Source: JAHEJN01 sp963787285
Lineage (GTDB): Bacteria; Actinomycetota; Acidimicrobiia; Acidimicrobiales; JAHEJN01
Length of the DNA: 64,000 nt
NCBI GenBank assembly: GCA_963787285.1
Contig: CAWBCM010000012.1
Location: 62,001 to 126,000, forward strand
Direction of reading: 5' to 3'
Positions within the stretch are counted from its first letter, which is position 1. Each line of letters starts with the position of its first letter. The position numbers and the translations under genes are program-made. The notes beneath the pieces were generated by a model that saw nothing but the letters and a program-made list of their open reading frames with translations, searched no databases and was not told where the DNA came from. Positions 43,779-52,506 of this stretch are shown here, piece by piece.

Positions 43779-45940
43779 AGATCGTCCGAGTCGACGTGAC
43801 CGAGACGACCCGACGACGCATCGGGCGCAGCTTTGCCGTCATCTCGGTCGCGCTCTCCGGGGCCGGCGCCGCCGTTCTCGCCGCCCTCTGGGGGTGGGAT
43901 CCGCTGGTACGAACCGACGCGATCTCCTTTGCGGTGCTCGGGATCGGATTCGGAGTCCTGACGTGGATCCTCGTGACGGCCCGCGCCGCCAACGGCGCGG
44001 TCTGGGCTCTGGCGTGGGCGGCGCTTTTCTCCTCGCTGTTCACCGCCGGGCTGGCCCTCGCCGTGCTCCTGAGTCGCGGATCGTTCCCGGGGCTCACGCT
44101 CGACCAGCTCCGGGAGCTGAGCCCGGCCGAGCTGCCGCTGCCGGCCGCGATCGCGCTCCATTTCCGGTTCTGGGCCGTGGTCCCGGCGCTCTGGCTCCCA
44201 CTCACCTTCGGGCTGTTGCTGTTCCCCGACGGCCATCCACCGTCTCCCCGGTGGAGATTCGTCGCCTGGTGGAGCGCCATCGCCATCGCCGTCGCAACCG
44301 TGGCGACCGCGTGGGTCCACAATCCGTGGAGCACGCTCCCGGTGAAGGCAGCCGAAGACACCGTCGACAGCCGTGGGGGAGCCCTCATCGATCGGGCCTT
44401 CCTGTTGTCGTCGATTGCTGCGTTGGTCTGTGCGGTGTCGCTGATCGTGCGCTACCGGCGTTCGTCGGGATCGACCCGTGGTCAGATCCGCTGGATCGGC
44501 TGGGGCGGTGGCGTGTACGTCGTGGTCCTCACCGTCGGCGACTCGCTGACCAGTGTCGTGGGCAGCGGATTGCTCAACGACCTGCTCGGCGTCGCGGCGT
44601 TCATGCTCCTCATCGTCTGCTGGGGAGTCGCGATCACGAGGCATCGGCTCTTCGACATCGATGTGGTGGTGTCGAAGTCGGTGACGTATCTGGGGCTGGC
44701 TGCGGTGATCACGGCCTTGTATGCGGCGGTCGTGGTGGGGCCGCTGTTGGTGGTTGGCCGGTCGGACGAGGGTGATCCCGGTTTGGTGTTGCCCATCGTT
44801 GCGACGGCACTGGTGGCGGTGGTGTTCGAGCCGATCCGGGTGCGGATGCAGCGGTGGGCGAATCGGTTGGTGTTCGGCGAGCGGGCGACGCCCCACGAGG
44901 TGCTGTCGAAGGTGACGGCGACGCTATCGGAGGCTCCTGCCGGCGCAGGCACCGATGATCTGGCCCGGTTGTTGGCCGAGGGTTCGGGCGCCGACGAGGC
45001 GGTGGTGTGGCTGCGTGACGGCGATTGGTTCGAGCCCGAGGGGGTGTGGTCGAAGGATGGAAGTCGGGTGGTCGATCCGGTGTCGGTCGACGGGCTTGTG
45101 GCTGACGAGGTCTGCGAGTGGAGTCCGGTCTCGCATCGGGAGCAGCTGTTCGGGGCGTTGAGTGTGAAGAAGGCCCGCAACGACCCGGTCACGCCCACCG
45201 ACCGTCAGCTTCTGGCCGATGTCGCTGCCGGGGCGGGGCTGCTGTTGCGGAACATCAGCCTGAATCGGGAGCTGGTCCAGCGGGCGGAGGAGGTGCGCGA
45301 GTCGAGGCAGCGGCTCATCGCAGCTCAGGACGCCGAGCGGCATCGGTTGGAGCGCGACCTTCACGATGGGGCACAGCAGCAGGTCGTGGCGTTGAAGGTG
45401 AAGCTGGGCATCGCTCGCACGATCGCCGAGCGGGAGGGTGCCGAGGAGATCGCCTCATTGGTCTCGGCCCTAGCCGAGGAGACACAGCAAGCCGTCGATG
45501 CGTTGCGGACCGTTGCCCATGGGATCTATCCGCCGTTGTTGGAGTCGGAGGGGTTGGACGTGGCGTTGCTGGCGCTGGAGCGCTCGTCGTCGATTCCGGT
45601 GGTGGTCGACGCATCCGGGCTCGGTCGATACGACCGTTCTGTCGAGCAGACCGTGTACTTCTGCGTGGTCGAGACGCTGGACCGAGCCCGACTGGCGGGA
45701 GCGGTCGGTGCCCGGGTCGCCGCGGCCGAGTGGAACGATCGTGTGGCGGTGGAGGTCGAGCTCGACGGAGCCGGAACCGACCTGGACCTGACTGCGGTGA
45801 TCGACCGCATCGATGCGGTTGGCGGAACGGTCGTCGTCGGTCAGCGCCCCGAGAACCGAACGCAGATCACCAGCTCGATCCCTGCGATCAGCTCGGCGCG
45901 TGTAGAGCCGCCCAGGTCTGTTCGAGTGCGTCCATGCTGA
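43775..45940 (+). CDS. Membrane histidine kinase homologue with His but degenerate ATPase domain (kinase B)
   Basis: This 721-residue paralogue of the preceding kinase has the same plan: N-terminal membrane helices, RMQRWANRLVFGERATPHEVL, GAF-like domain, dimerisation helix and a C-terminal ATPase-like region. The phospho-acceptor motif is intact (ERDLHDGAQQQ, His530). The ATPase motifs are not: the N-box Asn is Arg637 (ETLDRARLAG), the key Asp of DxGxG is Leu663 (ELDGAG) and no G2 box is seen. Other reading frames of this stretch offer no better match, so this is not a frameshift effect. The ATG overlaps the stop of kinase A. The 3' end overlaps the convergent receiver gene by 53 bp. Confidence 0.88.
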   Translation: MKIVRVDVTETTRRRIGRSFAVISVALSGAGAAVLAALWGWDPLVRTDAISFAVLGIGFGVLTWILVTARAANGAVWALAWAALFSSLFTAGLALAVLLSRGSFPGLTLDQLRELSPAELPLPAAIALHFRFWAVVPALWLPLTFGLLLFPDGHPPSPRWRFVAWWSAIAIAVATVATAWVHNPWSTLPVKAAEDTVDSRGGALIDRAFLLSSIAALVCAVSLIVRYRRSSGSTRGQIRWIGWGGGVYVVVLTVGDSLTSVVGSGLLNDLLGVAAFMLLIVCWGVAITRHRLFDIDVVVSKSVTYLGLAAVITALYAAVVVGPLLVVGRSDEGDPGLVLPIVATALVAVVFEPIRVRMQRWANRLVFGERATPHEVLSKVTATLSEAPAGAGTDDLARLLAEGSGADEAVVWLRDGDWFEPEGVWSKDGSRVVDPVSVDGLVADEVCEWSPVSHREQLFGALSVKKARNDPVTPTDRQLLADVAAGAGLLLRNISLNRELVQRAEEVRESRQRLIAAQDAERHRLERDLHDGAQQQVVALKVKLGIARTIAEREGAEEIASLVSALAEETQQAVDALRTVAHGIYPPLLESEGLDVALLALERSSSIPVVVDASGLGRYDRSVEQTVYFCVVETLDRARLAGAVGARVAAAEWNDRVAVEVELDGAGTDLDLTAVIDRIDAVGGTVVVGQRPENRTQITSSIPAISSARVEPPRSVRVRPC

Positions 45941-46265
45941 ACTGCGACTTCGGCAGGAAGCCGACGGCTCCGGCGGCGAGGGCGGGCGCTTCGTAGTCGC
46001 CCGACTCGCGTGTGGACATCACCAACACGTGAGGAGGATGCTCGAGGCTCATGATCCGGCGGGTGGCCTCGAGGCCGTCGATGCCAGGCATCTGCACGTC
46101 CATGAGCACGAGGTCGGGACGAAGACCGGCGGCCAGTTCGACTGCCTGCTCGCCGTTCTCGGCTTCACCGGCCACCTCGAAGCCGTCGGTCATCTCGACC
46201 ACCATTCGCGACGCCTCGCGAAAGGGTGTCTGGTCGTCGACGATCAGCACTCGGACGGCGTTCAC
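45888..46265 (-). CDS. Single-domain response regulator (orphan receiver)
   Basis: This 125-residue protein is a bare receiver: Asp10 and Asp11 (LIVDDQ), phospho-acceptor Asp56 (LMDVQMPGIDG), a Thr/Ser switch in VMSTRES and Lys in FLPKS. It has no output domain, so it must act by protein contact or as a phosphate sink or relay. It starts at GTG 46265 behind GGAGG, 50 bp after the NarL-type regulator on the same strand, and is convergent with kinase B. Those neighbours make kinase B the likely phosphate donor. Confidence 0.9.
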   Translation of the reverse strand: MNAVRVLIVDDQTPFREASRMVVEMTDGFEVAGEAENGEQAVELAAGLRPDLVLMDVQMPGIDGLEATRRIMSLEHPPHVLVMSTRESGDYEAPALAAGAVGFLPKSQFSMDALEQTWAALHAPS

Positions 46266-46315
46266 GCCTCCATCATCTCACGTCGTGTGCGACCGCCCCA
46301 TCGGGTGGGCCCGAG

Positions 46316-47006
46316 TCACACGGTGGTGCTGCCACGGTCGTCGCGGCCCACTCCGAGGTAGAGGAGCACGGCCCGAACTCGCCGATTGCGAGTCGTCGGT
46401 CTGGGGTAGATCGAGCTTCGTGAAGATCGAGTTGATGTGTTTCTCGACCGATCGTGGCGAGATGAACAGGGCCTCGCCGATGGCCGCGTTGCTTCCGCCG
46501 GCCGCCATTCCGGCCAACACCTCCCGCTCACGCTCGGTGAGGCGATCGAGAACGGTCGAGTCATCCTTCGCGTTCGCCTTGATGAGTGCGTCGACCACCT
46601 TCGGGTCGACCACCGAGCCTCCGTCGGCCACCCGCCGGATCGCCGTCGCCAGCTCATCGAGGTCGGCCACTCGCTCCTTGAGGAGGTACGCGAGTCCGTC
46701 GGAGCCATGCTCGAACAACCGCATCGCGTATTCGGGCTCGACGTACTGGCTGAGCACGACGACGCCGATATCGGGATGGCTGGCTCGGATCGCGGCCGCC
46801 GCCCGGATGCCCTCGTCGGTTTGGGTCGGCGGCATGCGGATGTCGGTGATGATGACGTCGGGCTGATGCCGGTCGACGGCGGCAAGGAGCTCGTCGTAGG
46901 ACTCGCATCCGGCCACCAGCTCGAGGTCGTCGTCGAGCCCGAGCAGTGCCGTGATCCCCTCGCGCATCAGATAGCTGTCCTCCGCGAGGACGAGACGTAG
47001 GACCAC
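46316..47006 (-). CDS. NarL/LuxR-type response regulator (one +1 frameshift)
   Basis: The receiver (Asp10, Asp55 in TDIRMPP, Lys in YLLKER) is followed by a LuxR-type helix-turn-helix at about 155-215 (LTEREREVLAGMAAGGSNAAIGEALFIS). The receiver closely resembles that of the cyclase fusion, so the two are paralogues. The frame breaks at the CC run 46383-46384; after correction the C-terminus is QSRVRAVLLYLGVGRDD, typical for this class, giving 229 residues. It probably binds DNA and controls this island, but no operator was identified. Confidence 0.9.
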
Positions 47007-47133
47007 GGGCGAACTCTACCGCAGGACCTTTTCCCCTTGAGAGCGTTGGTGGTCGGTGCCAGGCTCGATGCAGAGCGACCGGATCGCTGTGCGCGCAGCG
47101 GTGAACCTGTTGTCGCACCAAGGAGGGGCAACC

Positions 47134-48282
47134 ATGCTCGACACCATCTCTGCCCGAAAATTCCGTGAACTTGCCGGTGCGGTCGGCGATCACCTCGTGT
47201 CGATCTATCTACCGACGCACCAGTCCGGGGCAGAGACGGCGCAGGACTCGATCCGGCTGAAGAACCTCGTGTCGGAGGCCGCGGCGGAGCTCACGGCCAC
47301 GGGGGCCAACGCGTCCGAGGTCGACCGACTGCTCGCCGACGTGACGGCATTGCAGACCGACGCCCTGTTCTGGGCTCATCTCGGGCGGGGTCTCGGGATC
47401 CTGGTCGGCCAGGATCGCACCCACATCCACCGACTTCCGGATCCCGTCGACGAACTGGTGGTCGTGGCCGATCGCTTCCACCTGAGGCCGCTACTCGCCT
47501 CGGTCGAGTCGACACGGGAGTACATGGTGCTGGCGCTGAGCGAGAAGCGGGTCCGCCTGCTGCGTGGTGATCGTTTCGGCCTGGAGGAGCAGCCCCTGAG
47601 TGAGGTGCCCCCGAGCATGGGCGATGCCCTGCGGTTCGATGATCGGGAACCGCAGTTGCACAGCCACAGCGCGGGTCGGGTCGGAGCCGGCCGGGTGACG
47701 GCGGCGATGCACGGCCAGGGTGGCCACAAGGATGCCCACGACGCCGATGTGGCCCGCTTTCTGAAAGCGGTCGACGCCGGTCTCGCCCACGCGATCCCGG
47801 ATGGGTCGATGCTGCTCGTCCTGGCGGGAGTCGACACGATCGTGGCCCATTTCCGGCATCTGACGGCATATCCGAGGATCGTCGACGGCTCGGTTTCGGG
47901 CAATGCGGATCGCCGCAGCCCCGGTCAGTTGCACGAGGCAGCATGGCCGCTCGTCGATGCGGTACTCGCGGGCGAGCGTGATCGGGCGATGGCGACCGTG
48001 CGCGAACGACGGGCGCCGATCGTGGACGACCTCGCCGACGTCCTCGTCGCGGCCATCCAGCGTCGGGTCCGTCATCTGTTCGTGGCCGCAGGTGTCCAGC
48101 TGTGGGGCTCCTTCGATCCGGATACGCAGCAGGTCGTGGGTCACGCAGAGCGAGAACCCGGCGATCACGACCTGCTCGACACCGCCGCCGTCGCGACATT
48201 CGGCCACGGCGGCAACGTCCACGTCGTCGAGGCGAACGACATCCCCGGCGATGCGGTCCTCACCGCCGTTCTGCGGTTCTGA
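47134..48282 (+). CDS. baeRF-family protein (bacterial archaeo-eukaryotic release-factor-like)
   Basis: This 382-residue protein starts at ATG 47134 behind a strong AAGGAGG site. The layout, MLDTISARKFRELAGAVGDHLVSIYLPTHQ at the N-terminus, a central domain with LALSEKRVRLLRGD and a C-terminal eL30-like region (LADVLVAAIQRRVRHLFVAAGVQLWGS), matches the baeRF families related to eRF1. Relatives are proposed to act in ribosome rescue, hibernation or conflict. It lacks a visible GGQ loop; a Gly/His-rich stretch (AAMHGQGGHKDAHD) lies where that loop would be. It follows the response regulators, divergently. Confidence 0.8.
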   Translation: MLDTISARKFRELAGAVGDHLVSIYLPTHQSGAETAQDSIRLKNLVSEAAAELTATGANASEVDRLLADVTALQTDALFWAHLGRGLGILVGQDRTHIHRLPDPVDELVVVADRFHLRPLLASVESTREYMVLALSEKRVRLLRGDRFGLEEQPLSEVPPSMGDALRFDDREPQLHSHSAGRVGAGRVTAAMHGQGGHKDAHDADVARFLKAVDAGLAHAIPDGSMLLVLAGVDTIVAHFRHLTAYPRIVDGSVSGNADRRSPGQLHEAAWPLVDAVLAGERDRAMATVRERRAPIVDDLADVLVAAIQRRVRHLFVAAGVQLWGSFDPDTQQVVGHAEREPGDHDLLDTAAVATFGHGGNVHVVEANDIPGDAVLTAVLRF

Positions 48283-48300
48283 CATGACAGGGGACGTTCG

Positions 48301-49279
48301 GTGTCCTCGGACCTAGTTCTGCTGGTGGTGTTGGCCGGCCTGGTCGCCGGCCTGTTCGCCATGGGCCTGGTCGAGGCATCGTTGCTCCATCTCCGGCGTT
48401 CGGAGGTGGCGATCGAGGCGGAGGGTGGAGATCGGCGACGCCCGACGGCTGCTGCATCTGCTCGACGATCTTCCCCGGGTCATGAACGCCGTGCTGCTGG
48501 CAGTGCTTCTCGCCCAGGTGACCGCGGCCACGATTTCGGGCGTGCTGGCCCGTCGCTGGTTCGGCGGCAACGGGTTGACTGCGGCCACGGTGGCCGTGAC
48601 CCTGCTGGTGTTCGTCTACGGCGAAGCGATTCCCAAGACGTTGGCGATCCGCCGCCCGTACCCGATCGCCCGGCGGTTGGCCTCACCGGTCCGGTGGTTG
48701 AGCATCGGCTTGCGGCCCGTCGTGTCGGTGCTCGTGTGGGTTGCCGATCTTCAGTCGCCGGGGAAGGGGGTCGACACGGTCACCGCGGTGAGCGAGCAGG
48801 AACTGTTGCATCTCGCCGACGAGGCGGCGTCGGCGGGCCGGATCGAGCAGTCCGATGCCGAGTTGGTGGAGAAGTCCTTCACCCTCGGCGACCTGCTGGT
48901 GGGCGAGATCTTCGTGCCGCGTGAAAACGTGGTGGCCGTGGCGGCCCAGACGCCGGTGGAGGAGGCGCTGCGGACGGCGATCGGGGCCGGTCATCGACGG
49001 CTTCCGGTCTTCGACGGCCACCTCGACAACATCGTCGGCTTCGTCCGCCTGCGCGACCTCGCCGACGCAGCCACCACCGACGGCGACGCCGTGGTGGCCG
49101 ACCGGGTCCGCCGCACGCTGTCGGCCCCCGAGTCGATGTTGGCCGTCGATCTGCTCCGTTCCATGCAGAAGACGGGGCACCATCTCGCCGTGGTCGTCGA
49201 CGACGACGGCGCCACTCGTGGGATCGTGACGATCGAGGACGTCGTCGAGGAACTGGTGGGAACGATCGAGGATCGCTGA
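48301..49279 (+). CDS. CNNM/CorC-type transporter protein, DUF21 plus CBS pair (one +1 frameshift)
   Basis: After removing one G from the run 48423-48425 the protein has 325 residues. The DUF21 (CNNM) membrane domain begins VLLVVLAGLVAGLFAMGLVEASLLHLRR and continues through AVLLAVLLAQVTAATISGVLA and VFVYGEAIPKTLA. A cytoplasmic acidic helix bundle follows, then a CBS pair (VGEIFVPRENVVAV and GIVTIEDVVEELVG). The family exports Mg2+ or Co2+ or controls such transport. The usual C-terminal CorC_HlyC domain is absent. The start is GTG 48301 with AGGGGA upstream, 18 bp after the baeRF gene. Confidence 0.85.
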
Positions 49280-49294
49280 GGCCGTGCTCGGGGT

Positions 49295-51494
49295 CTATTC
49301 CTTGCGTTGGACGGCGAAGGTGTCGATGTTGTCGCCGTTCCAGTCGCCGACGAGGAGCGTGTCAGAAGCCTTGCCGTAGCCGATGGTGGTCTGGGCGACG
49401 CCGGAGACGAAGTCGTTGCGGATGTAGATGACGTTGCCCCGGCGGACGGCGAAGGTGTCGATGCCGTCGTTGTTCCAGTCGCCGATGAGTACTTCGTCGC
49501 CGCGGCGGCCGTAGCCGAAGACGATGTCGGCGGGGCCGGTGGTGACGCTGTTGCGGACATAGAAGATGTTGCCGCGGCGTACCGCGAAGGTGTCTTGGCC
49601 GTTGCCGTTCCAGTCGCCGACGAAGACTTCGTCGCCGGCTTTGCCGTAGCCGATGGGGGCGGGGCCGGGGCCGCCGGTGGGGCTGTTGGTGGTGTAGAAG
49701 ACGTTGCCGCGTTGCACGGCGAAGGTGTCGGTGCCGTCGCCGTTCCAGTCGCCGACGCGGTAGAGGGTGTCGGTGGTGGCGCCGTAGGCGATGGTGCGGA
49801 TGGGGTTGCCCCGTTCGTCGACTTCGACGATGGTGCGGCCGTCGCGGCGGGCGAAGCCGTCGCGGCCGTTGCCGTTCCAGTCGCCGGTGAAGATCTCCTC
49901 GAACGCCTTGCCGAACCCGAAGTCGTACTCGGCGGGACCCGACGCGATCACGTTGGTCACGAAGATCCGATTGTTGCGGTCATCACGGGGGTCACAGGCG
50001 TCGCCGAGGCCGTCACCGTCGACATCGGACTGGTTCGCGTTGGCATCGAAGGGGCAGTTGTCGGCGGGGGTGGCCACGCCGTCGCCGTCGTTGTCGACCA
50101 GCACTGTGCGGCCGGTTCCCAGGTCGACGGGTCCGAACCCGCCGGGGGTTTCGTTGTCGCCGATGGTGTCGCTGTTGCCGTAGCCGAGCTGCCCGCTGAA
50201 GCCCTGGCCCCAGCACCGGACGGTGCCGTTGTCCAACACCGCACACGTGTGGGCACCACCCGCGACCACGGCGGCTGCGGTGCGGCCGGGGCCGAGGTTC
50301 ACGGGTCCGAACCCGCCGGGGGTTTCGTTGTCGCCGATGTTGTCGGTGTTGCCGTAGCCGAGCCGGCCGTTGCCGCCGTTGCCCCAGCAGCGGACGGTGC
50401 CGTTGTCCAACAGCGCGCAGGTGTGGATGTTGCCGGCGGCCACGGCGGCTGCGGTGCGGCCGGGGCCGAGGTTCACGGGTCCGACGCTCCCGGGGGTTTC
50501 GTTGTCGCCGATCTCGTCGGTGTTTCCGTAGCCGAGCTGCCCGTTGCCGCCGGCGCCCCAGCAGCGGACCGTGCCGTTGTCCAACACTGCGCACGTGTTG
50601 AAGCCTCCGGCGGAGATGGCGGCTGCGGTGCGGCCCGCTCCGAGGTTGACGGGTCCGACGCTGCCGGGGGTTTCGTTGTCGCCGACGTTGTCGGTGTTGC
50701 CGTAGCCGAGCGCTCCGAACATGCCGTAGCCCCAGCAGCGGACGGTGCCGTTGTCCAACAGCGCGCAGGTGTGGATGTCGCCGGCGGAGATGGCGGCTGC
50801 GGTGCGGCCCGCTCCGAGGTTGACGGGTCCGACGCTGCCGGGGGTTTCGTTGTCGCCGACGTCGTCGGTGTTTCCGTAGCCGAGCTGCCCGTTGCCGCCG
50901 TTGCCCCAGCAGCGGACGGTGCCGTTGTCGAGGAGGGCACAGGTGTGGGCGTCGCCGGCGGTGACGGCGGTGGCGGTGCGGCCCGGGCCGAGGTTGACGG
51001 GTCCGACGCTGTCGGGCGTCTCGTTGTCGCCGATTTGGCTGGTGTTTCCGTAGCCGAGCTGCCCGTTGCCGCCGGCGCCCCAACAGCGGACGGTGCCGTT
51101 GTCCAACAGCGCGCAGGTGTGGTTGCTGCCGACGGCGACTGCGGTGGCGGTGCGCCCGGGGCCGAGGATCACGGGTCCGACGCTGCCGGGGGTTTCGTTG
51201 TCGCCGATCTTGTCGGTATTGCCGTAGCCGAGCTGCCCACTGCCGCCGGCGCCCCAACAGCGGACGGCGCCGTTGTCCAGACCGCGCACACGTATGGTCG
51301 TTGCCGACGCTCATCTGACTCGCGGGCTGGACGAACCCTGGCCCACCCTCGTTCGCATCGGCACCGCTGACCGTGTCGGAATACTCGACGTCCTGGGCCC
51401 CGACCACCCCACCCGACATGAACGCCGACAGGGCGACCACGAGAACCGCAGGCACGATGACCGACCGATTCCGTCCGATGATGAGTCCGGTCAT
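49295..51494 (-). CDS. Secreted RCC1-repeat / thrombospondin-3 / FG-GAP-like protein (one +1 frameshift)
   Basis: The corrected protein has 732 residues. A signal peptide (SVIVPAVLVVALSAFMSGG, likely cut after VVGA at 33) is followed by seven nearly identical 58-residue RCC1-like repeats (HTCALLDNGTVRCWG, QLGYGNT, GDNETPGSVGPVNLG). A calcium-type thrombospondin-3 segment follows (DNDGDGVATPADNC, DVDGDGLGDACD), then five FG-GAP/VCBS-like blades (VGDWNGDGTDTFAVQRGN). The RCC1 part should form a seven-bladed propeller outside the cell. Removing one base at 51282-51283 joins the signal peptide to repeat 1. The ligand is unknown. There is no cell-wall sorting signal. Confidence 0.88.
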
Positions 51495-51594
51495 CGCAGC
51501 CCCCCGACCGCTCGTCGTCGTCCTGGATGCCTCCAGGAGTGCTCAGCCGAAACTAGCAGTCGACTTCGAGACCGACCAGGGGGCAACGGGGGGA

Positions 51595-52236
51595 CTAGTG
51601 CGGCGGACTCGGCGCCCGCGCGATGGCGGTGGCGGTCGCGATCATCGCCCGTGCGTTGTCGAGGTGGTCGTATCGGCCGAACAGCGTGTCGCCCATACCG
51701 ACGGCGATTGCGCCGGCATCGAAGAACGACTGCATGTTGTCGGTCGTGACCCCACCGGTGGCCATGAAGGGCCGCTGTTGGTAGGCCGGCGCCACCTGCG
51801 CGAGCCAGGCTGCTCCCGGAGGGTCGGCGGGGAAGAACTTGAGCACGTCGGCGCCGGCCCGAATCGCAGTCTGGATCTCCGCCGGGGTCTGTACCCCCGG
51901 AAGGGTGAGCATGCCGAGCTCGACACTCCGCCGGGCCGTGTCCACGTCGATGCCCGGCAGCACACAGAACGTCGAACCGGCCGCCGCGGCCGACTCGGCC
52001 TGCTCGACCGACCAGGTCGTGCCGACGCCGACCGAGGCACTGTCACCGAAGCGGTCCACGAGCAGCGCGACGTCGTCGAGGGTGCGGTCGTAGTCGAAGG
52101 TGATCTCAAGCGACCGGACACCTCCCTGCACCAGCAGGTCGGCGAGCGGCACGAGATGTTCTGCCGGAATCTGGCGGAGCACCGCCATGATCCGATCCTC
52201 GCGGAGACAGGTGAGAGCGTGCTGACGTCGATCCAT
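51595..52236 (-). CDS. eda: 2-keto-3-deoxy-6-phosphogluconate (KDPG) aldolase-like
   Basis: This 213-residue class I aldolase has the catalytic Lys in ADVLKFFPAD, the Glu in RSLEITFDYD and the phosphate loop ATGGVTTDN. The family splits KDPG or KDPGal into pyruvate and a triose phosphate. The neighbouring Entner-Doudoroff dehydratase is absent, so the exact substrate is open. The ATG at 52236 was chosen over the adjacent GTG at 52239. Confidence 0.9.
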   Translation of the reverse strand: MDRRQHALTCLREDRIMAVLRQIPAEHLVPLADLLVQGGVRSLEITFDYDRTLDDVALLVDRFGDSASVGVGTTWSVEQAESAAAAGSTFCVLPGIDVDTARRSVELGMLTLPGVQTPAEIQTAIRAGADVLKFFPADPPGAAWLAQVAPAYQQRPFMATGGVTTDNMQSFFDAGAIAVGMGDTLFGRYDHLDNARAMIATATAIARAPSPPH

Positions 52237-52288
52237 CACCGGATTGTCCCCTCGAGACGCAGCACACGCCAGTTTCGGGACACCGAGA

Positions 52289-52462
52289 CTACGGCGATCG
52301 AGCCTCGATCGTGATGGTCTGGTTCACATCGACCTCTTCGAGCGCGGTCGTCGTCCCGTCGGGCCATTCGACCGTCACCAGGTCGACGGAGTCGGCGGCA
52401 CCTAGGCCTGGGCGACGACGACCAGGCGCTCGCCTGCCGATGCCGGCTGACCCGGCGATTTC
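52289..52462 (-). pseudogene. C-terminal remnant of an ASPIC/UnbV-type protein
   Basis: The minus strand encodes GLGAADSVDLVTVEWPDGTTTALEEV and VNQTITIEA before a stop, closely resembling the end of ASPIC/UnbV domains (FGLG...V..V.WP.G...L..V...Q.L.I). Upstream the match fades within about 20 codons, and the tRNA-like repeat at 52465 begins. No start codon or N-terminal part exists. It is probably what remains of a larger gene cut off at the repeat. Confidence 0.6.
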
Positions 52463-52464
52463 CT

Positions 52465-52487
52465 GTGGAGCTGATGGGACTCGAACC
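52465..52487 (-). repeat. Partial copy of the tRNA-Ala 3' end (att-like site)
   Basis: These 23 bp are identical to 54990-55012, which is the 3' part of the tRNA-Ala gene: T-loop, 3' T-stem, acceptor strand, discriminator and one more base. The remaining tRNA sequence is absent, so this is not a tRNA gene. Tyrosine integrases commonly leave such a copy at the far end of an element inserted in a tRNA. Confidence 0.75.
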
Positions 52488-52506
52488 TCGATCTCCGAGC
52501 CGCGCC

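Noticed and set aside
45600..45900. Kinase B losing its ATPase motifs through a frameshift
   Set aside because: The frame aligns with the kinase fold before and after the altered boxes (VYFCVVETL, IDRIDAVGGTVVV), and the other two frames show no N or G box.
49307..51370. Long plus-strand open frame of 687 codons
   Set aside because: It is antisense to the RCC1 repeat gene. Its Val/Ala/Gly-rich product simply mirrors the repeats, while the minus strand has a signal peptide and known domains.
52465..52487. A second tRNA-Ala gene
   Set aside because: Only the 3' portion is present; the D-arm, anticodon arm and 5' acceptor strand are missing.
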